Assembly: GCA_038243605.1 (NCBI GenBank)
Contig: JBBSQX010000008.1
Location: forward strand, 49,231 to 113,230
Reading direction: 5' to 3'
Length of the DNA stretch: 64,000 nt
Origin: Terrimesophilobacter sp038243605
GTDB lineage: Bacteria; Actinomycetota; Actinomycetes; Actinomycetales; Microbacteriaceae
Shown here: one piece after another, positions 7,929-16,149 of the stretch
Layout: each line of letters opens with the position of its first letter
Numbering within the stretch: the stretch's first letter is position 1
Position numbers and translations under genes: made by a program
The notes under the pieces: model-generated
The model's input: only the letters and a program-made list of their open reading frames with translations
What the model was told of the DNA's origin: nothing
Databases searched by the model: none

Positions 7929-9337
7929 GCTAAGTAATCCGAACCCCACCAAGGAGGACTAGTAATACTAAAGGTGCCGCTGGAAAGCTCTGCGTTTGTC
8001 GAAGCATTGAGAATCCTATACGAATGTGTGGTACCGCGCGCCCAGCCAGAAAACTCGTTCAGGTTGAAGCTGAACCCTGTGCTGAAAGCCGCCGCTGCGC
8101 CATAGGGGCCCCACGCCGTGCCGGTAGTTCCCTTTCGACGTTGAATTATGACATCCTGATCCACAAACGGATTCCACGACAGCCTGATACCAGTATTTCC
8201 TTGATCGGCACACGTAGGTGCCACGTAAATGGGCGCCCATGGCATAATCGAGAACTGCTCAACACTCGCGCCGGTGCAGGCCACTTGTTTGAAAACTGAT
8301 GTTGCGAGCGCGGCATCAGGCGCAATACATAGCCCACTGCGTCGATTCACTATTTGGAAATACCCGGTTCCCTTATCCTGCAACTGCCACTCTTGACTGG
8401 GGTTGCTCGTGCTCGTGCTCGCAGCTTGGTTCTCAATGAGTGCGCCGACTGCCGTGGAATTGCCTACCACACCGATCCGTGACGACGGTTCAAGTCGAAC
8501 AGCGATCGTCACATAACCCGTGTTGGTCGCGGCGAAGGAGAACTGCTGATTAACATCGGGCGCACCATGGCAAGCCCACGCGATCATGTCGGTGTTGTCA
8601 CCATTAGAGACTTTGCCCGAGCCTCGAATATCACCGCACTCCTTGCCAACGATCGTCGTCTTGAGGCGGTACCACGCGCCAGCTGTAGGAACCGTCGCCG
8701 GAAAGATCAGATTCGTCTTCTGCTCGGTATCGCTCTTCACGGTTGACGTCTTTGTCCACTGCGTTCCCGTCGTTAGTGTCGCGGATACAGTCGGCGTGAG
8801 CGTCACTATTCCCGTGGTCGAGGCGAGCTTGCTGCGCTCATCGACGTCAGTGCGAATGCACCAAAGTTCCGAAGTGCCCCTAACGAGAGAACCTGACACC
8901 ACGGGCGGCGCTCCCCACGTGCCGATATATGACGGCGACCCAACTGAGGTGCAGTTACCGGACTTTTTCCACACAGTCAGTTTGAGGTTCGTCGCTAATG
9001 GGCCCGGAGCTGAACCGGTGTAAGCGAGCGCCACCGTATAGGGCATCGGGGCGGTTTTGGTGGTCGAGGTTGTATTAGAGACGGTGAACTCACCGGTCGT
9101 CGCAAGGTTGGTATTAGTGAAGGTAGTGGCCAACGAGGTGGACCAAGACGTGGTCACCACGAGAGTACCCGTTGACGCACCAGTGGTTAGCGACGTTGAC
9201 GCCCCCCAGAATGCGTAAGCTCCTGTGCCCCCAAGCACCAGAAACGCGATGATCGCGATGGTGACGCCAACGCGGGATATCCGAAGTCGCTTCCATACTG
9301 AACCGAACTCAGCGTTAACTCGTCTGGTCACGATCAC
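7919..9337 (-). CDS. SipW-type exported protein with ricin-B-like lectin domain
   Basis: 472 residues. A membrane-like segment (about 23-38) ends in GAYAFWGAS near 39-47, the alternate signal recognised by SipW-type peptidases. Residues ~50-210 form a Thr/Ser-rich beta domain. A ricin-B-type (RICIN) domain follows at about 215-365, with repeated QxW-like turns (QQFSF, QEWQL, EQFSI) and paired cysteines. The last ~100 residues look like a fibronectin-III-type domain (IRLSWNPFVD...YRILNAS). It overlaps its upstream neighbour by four bases (GTGA). It may be a carbohydrate-binding surface adhesin, perhaps at the tip of a fibre made from the other exported proteins; that role is inference. Confidence 0.8.
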   Translation of the reverse strand: MIVTRRVNAEFGSVWKRLRISRVGVTIAIIAFLVLGGTGAYAFWGASTSLTTGASTGTLVVTTSWSTSLATTFTNTNLATTGEFTVSNTTSTTKTAPMPYTVALAYTGSAPGPLATNLKLTVWKKSGNCTSVGSPSYIGTWGAPPVVSGSLVRGTSELWCIRTDVDERSKLASTTGIVTLTPTVSATLTTGTQWTKTSTVKSDTEQKTNLIFPATVPTAGAWYRLKTTIVGKECGDIRGSGKVSNGDNTDMIAWACHGAPDVNQQFSFAATNTGYVTIAVRLEPSSRIGVVGNSTAVGALIENQAASTSTSNPSQEWQLQDKGTGYFQIVNRRSGLCIAPDAALATSVFKQVACTGASVEQFSIMPWAPIYVAPTCADQGNTGIRLSWNPFVDQDVIIQRRKGTTGTAWGPYGAAAAFSTGFSFNLNEFSGWARGTTHSYRILNASTNAELSSGTFSITSPPWWGSDYLACG

Positions 9338-9942
9338 AGCTGCTTTGCGGTGACGGTCATTCCGATGGAAGGGGTGGTGAAAGTCTGCGTTGAGTTTGGT
9401 GCGTCATTACGCAAAGTTACCTGCACACACATTGCCGAGGTCTCCGCGGGACCCCACGTTCCAAAACTCAACTCAGACGTCGAAAGCGGTGTGCCAGCGA
9501 GAGCGGCACCGGGGCATGCACCCTTTTGAACCCTCAGCTCGAATCCGGTGGGAACTGCATCTGTCGTCGTGATCACGAGAGCGGAAGAAATACGGGAAGG
9601 ATTGTTATTGACCTTGACGCTCACCTGCTGCCGCACAGACTCACCCGGCAAAAGACTGGACCACGCCGTGGAGGGGATCGTGTACGAAGCTGACTCCGAC
9701 CCGGCGACACCAACCGCGAGCGCCATATCACCCGAGCCGACGACAGGTGCACCGACGTTTGAGGAACCATCCCAGAACGCATAGGTTCCGCCCACACTGG
9801 TCAAGCCGAGGAATGCTCCCGAGCCGATGATGGCGGTCGAGGTAAGGATGCCGCTGAGAGTGACAAATCGACCGCGCTTACTGGTCCCCGCACGGTGTGC
9901 TGGCTGCCGGCGCGTTCGCGTTGAGAATGGGCTCAGTGACAT
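9334..9942 (-). CDS. SipW-type alternate-signal exported protein
   Basis: 202 residues with a long basic N-terminus, a hydrophobic stretch at about 33-50 and the GGTYAFWDGS alternate cleavage motif near residues 51-60. The mature part is a small beta-rich domain with a single pair of cysteines (GACPG, SAMCV) and resembles the TasA/camelysin style of exported subunit in layout. The start is strongly supported by an AGGAGGTGA ribosome binding site six bases before the ATG. It is coupled to the lectin-domain gene by a GTGA overlap, so the two proteins are probably made in similar amounts. Confidence 0.8.
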   Translation of the reverse strand: MSLSPFSTRTRRQPAHRAGTSKRGRFVTLSGILTSTAIIGSGAFLGLTSVGGTYAFWDGSSNVGAPVVGSGDMALAVGVAGSESASYTIPSTAWSSLLPGESVRQQVSVKVNNNPSRISSALVITTTDAVPTGFELRVQKGACPGAALAGTPLSTSELSFGTWGPAETSAMCVQVTLRNDAPNSTQTFTTPSIGMTVTAKQL

Positions 9943-10013
9943 TAGTTCACCTCCTATCGGGAATCAAGGTGGATGGTGGGTTGCAGTTGTGCATAACGCT
10001 TTAGCAGTGATGC

Positions 10014-10041
10014 TGGGTGCGGGAGTTGAAACCCGCACCCA
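10014..10041 (-). terminator. Strong stem-loop between the first and second export genes
   Basis: Perfect 10-bp inverted repeat, TGGGTGCGGG at 10014-10023 and its complement at 10032-10041, with an 8-base loop. It lies 28 bases past the stop of the first gene. There is no T-run after it on the minus strand, so it may act as a partial terminator or as an mRNA 3'-end stabiliser that favours the first gene, rather than as a full stop. Confidence 0.65.
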
Positions 10042-10069
10042 TCACGTCACTGATAAACGCGACTGCAGA

Positions 10070-10585
10070 TTACGGAGTGGTCTGCTTCACGTTGAACTTG
10101 ATGTCCGTGAGGGCAACAGTCTTGGTCATGGTGGTGTTGTCGATGACTGCTCCATACGGGAACTGCACCTTCACCGTCACCGGAAGTACAAACGTGCCTG
10201 CGCCGGTGATCTTGTATACGCCAGGGCTGACGAGTGTGACACCGGCGGGGAGCGTACCAGTGACGGTCAGCGTGATGTCGAGAGCCTGCGCCAGCTCGTT
10301 GCCAGTCGTGAGGCTTGACTTGTCAACGGTGAAATCACCCTTGAAGTTGTCTCCGGCTGCTGTGACAGTGACCGAACCGGTGTAGGTCGACGAGTCTCCT
10401 GGAACCCACTTCGTGTAGGTGTTGTTCCACACGCCTGCGGTGGAGGTCATGGCGAGGCTGCCCGAGTTAATCGAGGTGGAGCCAACGTTGGAACTGACGT
10501 TCCAGTATGCGAGTGAGCCAGCGCCGCCGAGAAGAAGCGCAATTCCGGCCGCACCGGCGATTGCTGCCTTGGTGAGCTTGTTCAT
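10070..10585 (-). CDS. Alternate-type signal peptide exported protein (likely major subunit)
   Basis: 171 residues. A short Lys-containing N-terminus and a hydrophobic stretch (8-27) lead to SLAYWNVSSN at 24-33, the hallmark of the actinobacterial alternate-signal families associated with SipW peptidases. The mature part (~140 residues) is cysteine-free and rich in Thr, Val, Gly and Ser, consistent with a self-assembling beta-sandwich such as TasA-like fibre subunits. An AGGACA ribosome binding site precedes the ATG. As the first gene, followed by a strong hairpin, it is the best candidate for the most abundant product. Fibre formation has not been shown. Confidence 0.8.
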   Translation of the reverse strand: MNKLTKAAIAGAAGIALLLGGAGSLAYWNVSSNVGSTSINSGSLAMTSTAGVWNNTYTKWVPGDSSTYTGSVTVTAAGDNFKGDFTVDKSSLTTGNELAQALDITLTVTGTLPAGVTLVSPGVYKITGAGTFVLPVTVKVQFPYGAVIDNTTMTKTVALTDIKFNVKQTTP

Positions 10586-10930
10586 TTTGTGTCTGTCCTA
10601 TTCAGATGAGGACCCAGACACACAGCACACAAGAATTTTTAGACCGTTCTCGGCCAAAAAATTCTTGAAGCTCGCGTTCGGGTCGCGGCTTTTCTATATT
10701 GCGGAAAACACATAAGCGTTCTCCACAGGAAATTACTCCAGTGATCCACAACGAAGAACTTGGATCCGGTATATCCCCTCAGGAACACTACATGTCGGTA
10801 TTAGGGAGGACAAGGCTTGTACCCCACCCAGAACAGGGGCCACCTCTCTGCGTGGAGAAAAAAGTCTTTGCCACTGCCCCAATAGCTCAATTCTCACGCA
10901 ATTCTCGAGTCCATTCGCTACGGTCAAAGA
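10586..10930. other. Divergent intergenic region between export island and glgE
   Basis: 345 bases with no convincing gene. It is AT-richer than its surroundings, especially 10630-10720. It should hold the promoter of the export operon (minus strand) and that of glgE (plus strand). An 11-bp inverted repeat lies at 10630-10667. A TATAGA-like hexamer on the minus strand, in TTGCGGAATATAG-type context near 10695, is a possible -10 box but has no good -35 partner. Confidence 0.6.
10630..10667. promoter_or_regulatory. 11-bp inverted repeat upstream of the export operon
   Basis: Arms CAAGAATTTTT (10630-10640) and AAAAATTCTTG (10657-10667) are exact complements around a 16-base spacer. The site lies 45-82 bases upstream of the first export gene. 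It could be the operator of a dimeric regulator or a hairpin in the mRNA leader. The A/T-only inner arms in a high-GC genome make a chance origin less likely. Confidence 0.5.
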
Positions 10931-13009
10931 GTGAGCTCTGTATACGAACCCGTCTGTGGTCGGATTCCGATCCACATCGTCTCCCCACGCCAACCGGGAG
11001 CACACTTTGCCCCCACCGCATGGGCGGGCGAAGTGGTTCCCTTCCGAGCAACCATCTTTAAAGAAAGCCACGAAACGCTCCGCGCCGAGGTCGTGCTTAC
11101 CGATCCATCAGGCATCACCGTTCGTCACCAAATGGCACCAGGTGCCCCCGGAACAGACTTATGGGAATCGAAAGCTCGGCTCACTTCTCTTGGTGAATGG
11201 AGTTTCACTTTTCGCGCTTGGACAGACGACTGGGCATCATGGCGCGAGATGGCACTCGTCAAGATTCCCGCTGGTATCGATATCGACCTCACGCTCGACA
11301 CGGGCGCAGTGTTGTTGCATCGCGCCGTCGTGGAGCAGCCAGGCAACGCGACCATCACGGCCGCATTCTCCACGCTTTCTGACACCACAGCGGATGCCAC
11401 CACTCGATTCGCCGCCGCAATGGCAGAAGAGCTCGCTGGCGAGCTCGAAAAGAACCCACTTCGTTCCACCATGACGACAACCGAGAGCTTTCCCCTGCAG
11501 GTTGAGCGCGCGCGGGCTGGCGTCGGCAGCTGGTACGAGTTCTTTCCCCGCTCAGAAGGCGCGAAGCAACACAAAAATGGCACCTGGACCAGCGGAACAT
11601 TCGCCACAGCAGCTCGTCGTCTTCCGGCCATTGCCGCCATGGGATTCGACGTGGTCTACCTGCCACCCATCCATCCCATCGGAACAAGCTTTCGTAAGGG
11701 CCCAAACAACTCGCTCGACGCCGGGCCGAACGACCCCGGCTCCCCCTGGGCTATTGGGTCAGCAGACGGTGGTCATGACGCCATCCACCCCGACCTCGGC
11801 ACTGCCAAAGATTTCACCGCGTTCCTCTCTGCTGCAAAAAAGAACGGAATCGAGGTGGCGATCGACCTCGCGCTGCAGTGCTCCCCCGACCACCCGTGGG
11901 TCACCGAACACCCGGAATGGTTTCATCATCGCGTCGACGGCAGCATCGCGTACGCCGAGAATCCACCGAAGAAATACCAAGACATCTACCCCATCAATTT
12001 CGACAACGACGAGAAGGGGTTGCGCAAAGAAGTACTGCGCATCGTCAAGCACTGGATCAAGCTTGGCGTGAAAATCTTTCGCGTCGACAACCCGCACACA
12101 AAGCCGCTTCAGTTCTGGGAGTGGCTGCTCCACGAAGTCGCGACCAAGCATCCGGATGTCGTGTTCCTCGCCGAAGCGTTCACTCGCCCCGCCCCCATGC
12201 GCGCGCTCGCACAAGTGGGGTTCCAGCAGTCGTACACCTACTTCACGTGGCGCAACACGAAAGAGGAACTCGAGAGTTACCTCACCGAGCTCTCGCACGA
12301 GTCGAGCGACTACCTGCGCCCCAACCTGTTTGTAAACACCCCCGACATCCTCACCGAATACCTGCAGTTCGGTGGTGTGCCAGCGTACAAAATTCGCGCC
12401 GCTGTCGCCGCCACCGGTAGCCCAACATGGGGAGTGTATTCGGGGTTCGAGTTGTTCGAGAATGTTGCCCGGCCCGGGTCGGAAGAAAACATCGACAACG
12501 AGAAATATGAGTACCGGCCCCGCGACTGGGCGAAGGCCGAAAAACACGGGCTTTCGCTCGCCCCGTATATAACCAAACTCAACCGTATTCGCGCCGAACA
12601 TCCGGCGCTGCAGCAGCTGAGAAATCTCGCCGTGCATTGGAGCGATGACGAGGCGATCCTCGTCTTCAGCAAATTCCTTGCCGGTGAGTACACCACCACC
12701 GGCGCGGATGACGCGATCATTGTGGTCGCCAACGTCGACCCGCACACGGTACGAGAAACGACTGTTCATCTCGACCTCACACTTCTCGGGCTCGACGCCG
12801 ATGCCGAGTTTGCGGTCACCGACCTTCTCACCGGGCAGAGGTTCGAGTGGGGGCGCGACAATTATGTACGACTGGACGCATTCACCGAACCCGTACACAT
12901 CCTCGCCGTGCAGCCCGTCGCATCAGTCCCCACCGCCGCGCCAGCAGCTCCCGCCATCGCCATTACGTCCGTCACGACGAGCCAGAAAGGATCTAATTCC
13001 TCATGGTGA
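10931..13009 (+). CDS. glgE: Alpha-1,4-glucan:maltose-1-phosphate maltosyltransferase
   Basis: A 692-residue GH13 subfamily 3 enzyme that extends alpha-1,4-glucans by transferring maltose from maltose-1-phosphate. After an N-terminal beta domain (~1-110) and a helical insert, the barrel carries VYLPPIHPIG, the INFDNDEKGLRKE segment, IFRVDNPHTK with nucleophile Asp386, and FLAEAFTRP with acid/base Glu415. The start is GTG. It overlaps glgB by seven bases. No treS or pep2/mak gene is beside it, so maltose-1-phosphate must come from elsewhere in the genome. Confidence 0.95.
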   Translation: MSSVYEPVCGRIPIHIVSPRQPGAHFAPTAWAGEVVPFRATIFKESHETLRAEVVLTDPSGITVRHQMAPGAPGTDLWESKARLTSLGEWSFTFRAWTDDWASWREMALVKIPAGIDIDLTLDTGAVLLHRAVVEQPGNATITAAFSTLSDTTADATTRFAAAMAEELAGELEKNPLRSTMTTTESFPLQVERARAGVGSWYEFFPRSEGAKQHKNGTWTSGTFATAARRLPAIAAMGFDVVYLPPIHPIGTSFRKGPNNSLDAGPNDPGSPWAIGSADGGHDAIHPDLGTAKDFTAFLSAAKKNGIEVAIDLALQCSPDHPWVTEHPEWFHHRVDGSIAYAENPPKKYQDIYPINFDNDEKGLRKEVLRIVKHWIKLGVKIFRVDNPHTKPLQFWEWLLHEVATKHPDVVFLAEAFTRPAPMRALAQVGFQQSYTYFTWRNTKEELESYLTELSHESSDYLRPNLFVNTPDILTEYLQFGGVPAYKIRAAVAATGSPTWGVYSGFELFENVARPGSEENIDNEKYEYRPRDWAKAEKHGLSLAPYITKLNRIRAEHPALQQLRNLAVHWSDDEAILVFSKFLAGEYTTTGADDAIIVVANVDPHTVRETTVHLDLTLLGLDADAEFAVTDLLTGQRFEWGRDNYVRLDAFTEPVHILAVQPVASVPTAAPAAPAIAITSVTTSQKGSNSSW

Positions 13010-15180
13010 CAACTCACGTTCTGCCCACCATCTCCGCCGATGAGCTCGCGGCCATCGCTGAGGGGCGGCATTCGCGACCCCATTCTGTGCTTGGTCAACA
13101 CGAACTCGACGGAAGTGGGTGGGTTATTCGCGTGTTGCGCCCGCTCGCCCGCACCGTTACCGCGGTTCGCGCCAATGGCACGCGGATTGCACTCAAGCAC
13201 GTTGAGCATGGAGTCTGGCAGGGGCGAGCCTCCGGCCGGGTACAGGCGTACGAAGTTGACACGACCTACGAATCCGGTCCCAACTGGCTCGCCGAAGATC
13301 CGTACCGTTTTGCTTCCACCGTCGGCGAGATTGACCTCTACCTTTTCGGTGAGGGCCGCCACGAAAACCTCTGGAACATGCTCGGCGCGCACCATCGGCA
13401 ACACGACGGAGTGAACGGCACCTCGTTTGCCGTATGGGCACCGCATGCCAGCGCCGTACGCGTCGTGGGCGATTTCAACGGATGGCACGGCATCGCCGCT
13501 GCCATGCGCCGACTCGACGACAACGGGGTGTGGGAGATATTTCTTCCCGGCGTCTCCCCCGGCTCCGCCTACAAATTTGAAATCCTGACCGCGGCAGGTA
13601 ACTGGGTTCTTCGCGCAGACCCGATGGCCCGCTACTCAGAAGTGCCACCGGCAACGGCCTCCAAAGTGAGCGACTCACACTACGTCTGGGGTGACAACGA
13701 CTGGATGACGGTTCGCTCCGCAGCCAACCCGCTCGACCAGCCCATGAGCGTGTTCGAAGTGCATGCCGGGTCGTGGCGCCCAGGTCTCAGCTACCGGCAG
13801 CTTGCCACAGAGCTCGTGGACTACGTTGTCGAACTCGGTTACACGCACGTGGAGTTTCTCCCCCTTGCGGAGCACCCGTTTGGCGGATCGTGGGGTTACC
13901 AAGTCACCGGATATTACGCACCGACGAGTCGCTTTGGACACCCGGATGACCTGCGCTTTTTGATCGACTCGCTTCACAAAGCCGGCATCGGCGTCATCAT
14001 GGATTGGGTTCCAGCACACTTTCCCAAAGACGAGTGGGCTCTCGCGCTATTCGATGGGGAGCCGCTCTACGAGCACGGTGACCCACGTCGCGGTGAACAG
14101 CCCGACTGGGGCACCCTCGTGTTTGACTTTGGGCAATCTCAGGTGCGCAATTTTCTGGTGGCCAACGCGCTGTACTGGTTTGAGGAATTCCACATCGATG
14201 GTCTGCGCGTCGACGCCGTCGCCTCCATGCTCTACCTCGACTACTCGCGCGAATCCGGCGAATGGGAACCCAACCGTTTTGGCGGGCGCGAAAACCTTGA
14301 AGCAATGGACCTTCTTAAAGAGGTCAATGCCACCGCCTACAAACTCCACCCCGGTATCGTCATGATCGCCGAAGAATCCACCGCCTTCCCCGGCGTCACC
14401 GCCCCAACGGATGCAGGCGGTCTCGGGTTCGCCATCAAATGGAACATGGGCTGGATGCACGACACTCTTCAGTACATGGCGGTCGACCCGCTCTACCGCA
14501 GCCACCACCACGGAGAACTCACGTTCGGCATGGCCTACGCCTACAGCGAGAACTTCATGCTGCCCATCAGCCACGACGAAGTCGTGCACGGCAAAGGTTC
14601 CCTGCTCGCGAAGATGCCGGGTGATCAGTGGCAGAAACTTGCCAACGTGCGTGCCTACCTGGCGTTCCAGTGGGCCCACCCTGGCAAGCAACTACTGTTT
14701 ATGGGACAAGAGTTTGGGCAGCCCTCTGAGTGGAGCGAAGAACGCGGCCTCGATTGGTGGATTCTCGACCAGCCAGTACACAGAGGGCTGCTCTCACTCG
14801 TCACCCAGTTGAATCACGTTTATCGAAGTGAGCCTGCGCTATGGCAGTTGGACCACGAGCCGAGCGGATTCGAATGGCTTGTTGGCGACGACACCCAGAA
14901 CAACACGATCGCGTTCCTACGCTGGCCACGCGACGGTAAGCCTGTCGCCGTGCTCATCAACTTCTCTGGCCAAACGGTAGGGCCGTATCGCATCGGTCTT
15001 CCTACCGCCGGCGAATGGGTGGAACTTCTCAATACGGATGCTGCCGAATTTGGCGGCTCCGGAGTCGGAAATCTCGGGGCCATCACCGCACGCGCCGAAC
15101 CACACAACGGCCAGCCAGCCTCAGCCGAGGTGACGCTTCCGCCGCTCGCCGCGCTGTGGCTGACGCCGCGCAGCAGCTAG
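13003..15180 (+). CDS. glgB: 1,4-alpha-glucan branching enzyme
   Basis: A 725-residue GH13 enzyme that introduces alpha-1,6 branches into the linear chains made by GlgE. An N-terminal CBM48 pair precedes the barrel (FAVWAPHASAVRVVGDFNGW). The barrel carries VEFLPLAEHPFGGSWGYQ, GLRVDAVASMLYLDY with nucleophile Asp404, MIAEESTAFPGV with acid/base Glu457, and LPISHDEVVHGK. Translation probably couples to glgE through the seven-base overlap. Confidence 0.97.
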   Translation: MVTTHVLPTISADELAAIAEGRHSRPHSVLGQHELDGSGWVIRVLRPLARTVTAVRANGTRIALKHVEHGVWQGRASGRVQAYEVDTTYESGPNWLAEDPYRFASTVGEIDLYLFGEGRHENLWNMLGAHHRQHDGVNGTSFAVWAPHASAVRVVGDFNGWHGIAAAMRRLDDNGVWEIFLPGVSPGSAYKFEILTAAGNWVLRADPMARYSEVPPATASKVSDSHYVWGDNDWMTVRSAANPLDQPMSVFEVHAGSWRPGLSYRQLATELVDYVVELGYTHVEFLPLAEHPFGGSWGYQVTGYYAPTSRFGHPDDLRFLIDSLHKAGIGVIMDWVPAHFPKDEWALALFDGEPLYEHGDPRRGEQPDWGTLVFDFGQSQVRNFLVANALYWFEEFHIDGLRVDAVASMLYLDYSRESGEWEPNRFGGRENLEAMDLLKEVNATAYKLHPGIVMIAEESTAFPGVTAPTDAGGLGFAIKWNMGWMHDTLQYMAVDPLYRSHHHGELTFGMAYAYSENFMLPISHDEVVHGKGSLLAKMPGDQWQKLANVRAYLAFQWAHPGKQLLFMGQEFGQPSEWSEERGLDWWILDQPVHRGLLSLVTQLNHVYRSEPALWQLDHEPSGFEWLVGDDTQNNTIAFLRWPRDGKPVAVLINFSGQTVGPYRIGLPTAGEWVELLNTDAAEFGGSGVGNLGAITARAEPHNGQPASAEVTLPPLAALWLTPRSS

Positions 15181-15186
15181 CCCGGC

Positions 15187-15204
15187 GCTGCACCCCGCTG
15201 CAGC
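15187..15204. terminator. Weak hairpin between convergent glgB and thioredoxin/TPR gene
   Basis: Six-base arms GCTGCA/TGCAGC with a six-base loop in the 42-base convergent gap. There is no T-run on either side, so terminator function is only a guess. Confidence 0.25.
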
Positions 15205-15222
15205 AGGCAGGTATGCGCGCAG

Positions 15223-16149
15223 CTAGTACAACAGCGTCGTAAGACGTTTGCGCGCGGTCGCCACGCGGGGGTCCTCTGAGCCGGCAATCTCAAAGTAGGA
15301 GAGCAGCCGCTCGCGCACGGAATTCTTACCCGGTTGATCGAGAGTGACAAAAAGGTCAAGGAGCCGAGAGAACGCATCGTCGAGATGCCCACCCGCGACA
15401 TCAAGATCTGTCACCGCCATCTGTGCATCAACGTCACCGGGCTGTGATGCTGCCACCGTGCGGAGCTCCTCTGCAGTAGCCCCACTCAGCCGATCAAGCA
15501 ACGACACCTGGGCGAGCCCCGCCAACGCCAACTGGTCGCGAGGGTTCTCGGCAATGGCGGCAAGGTATTCCGCAATCGCCGTGGTGTAGTCACCGCTGTC
15601 GATCGCATCAAACGCCGCCTGGTGGTGCGGCGGAAGAGGTTCTTCCACCGGTTCGACCTGGTCCGATTCAGCACCTTCTGATGACAAGGCTGTTGTCGCC
15701 GAGCCTGTCACACCACTCTGCACAGCAATCGTGAGCACCTGATCAAATACCGACTTTGCTTCGGCTTCGGCGAGCTCGCCTTCGTAGAGCGGAACGGGCT
15801 TTCCTCCGATGACTGCCGCCACTGTGGGCGCCGCCACCGCTTGAAATGCCTGAGTCAACTGGGGGTTCAACCTCGCGTCGACCCTGGCAAGAATGAACTT
15901 TCCGCCATAACTGAGGATGACGCGTTCAAGAGTCGGGGAAGGTTCTGCCGCATACAGCTCAACAACCACGACGACGGTTTTCGAAAGTTCAAGAATCTGA
16001 CCGAAATTCGCGTCGCTCCCGTCAACCACAAGCGAGGCCACCGTGACATCCGCAGCCGCCTCAGCAGAACCATTCTCTGTCGGCGCCTTCCGGAGAAGAG
16101 AGGAAAGATCTACGGCACCGCGCAGCTGGGTGGGAGGGAGCTCTGTCAC
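15223..16149 (-). CDS. Thioredoxin-fold/tetratricopeptide protein (CnoX/YbbN-like)
   Basis: About 308 residues. The N-terminal half has a thioredoxin fold (VVVVVELYAAEPSPT near 60-73, then the cis-Pro region AAPTVAAVIGGKPV), but the CXXC site is replaced by AEPSPT, so it cannot do disulfide exchange. The C-terminal half is TPR-like (AIAEYLAAIAENPRDQLALAGLAQV). This layout matches CnoX/YbbN chaperones, which hold unfolded clients. The GTG start at 16149 overlaps the upstream stop as GTGA, which favours it over the ATG at 16185. Confidence 0.82.
   Translation of the reverse strand: MTELPPTQLRGAVDLSSLLRKAPTENGSAEAAADVTVASLVVDGSDANFGQILELSKTVVVVVELYAAEPSPTLERVILSYGGKFILARVDARLNPQLTQAFQAVAAPTVAAVIGGKPVPLYEGELAEAEAKSVFDQVLTIAVQSGVTGSATTALSSEGAESDQVEPVEEPLPPHHQAAFDAIDSGDYTTAIAEYLAAIAENPRDQLALAGLAQVSLLDRLSGATAEELRTVAASQPGDVDAQMAVTDLDVAGGHLDDAFSRLLDLFVTLDQPGKNSVRERLLSYFEIAGSEDPRVATARKRLTTLLY

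Noticed and set aside
11759..12898. 379-codon minus-strand frame inside glgE
   Set aside because: Complement of the glgE catalytic domain; no recognisable protein family.
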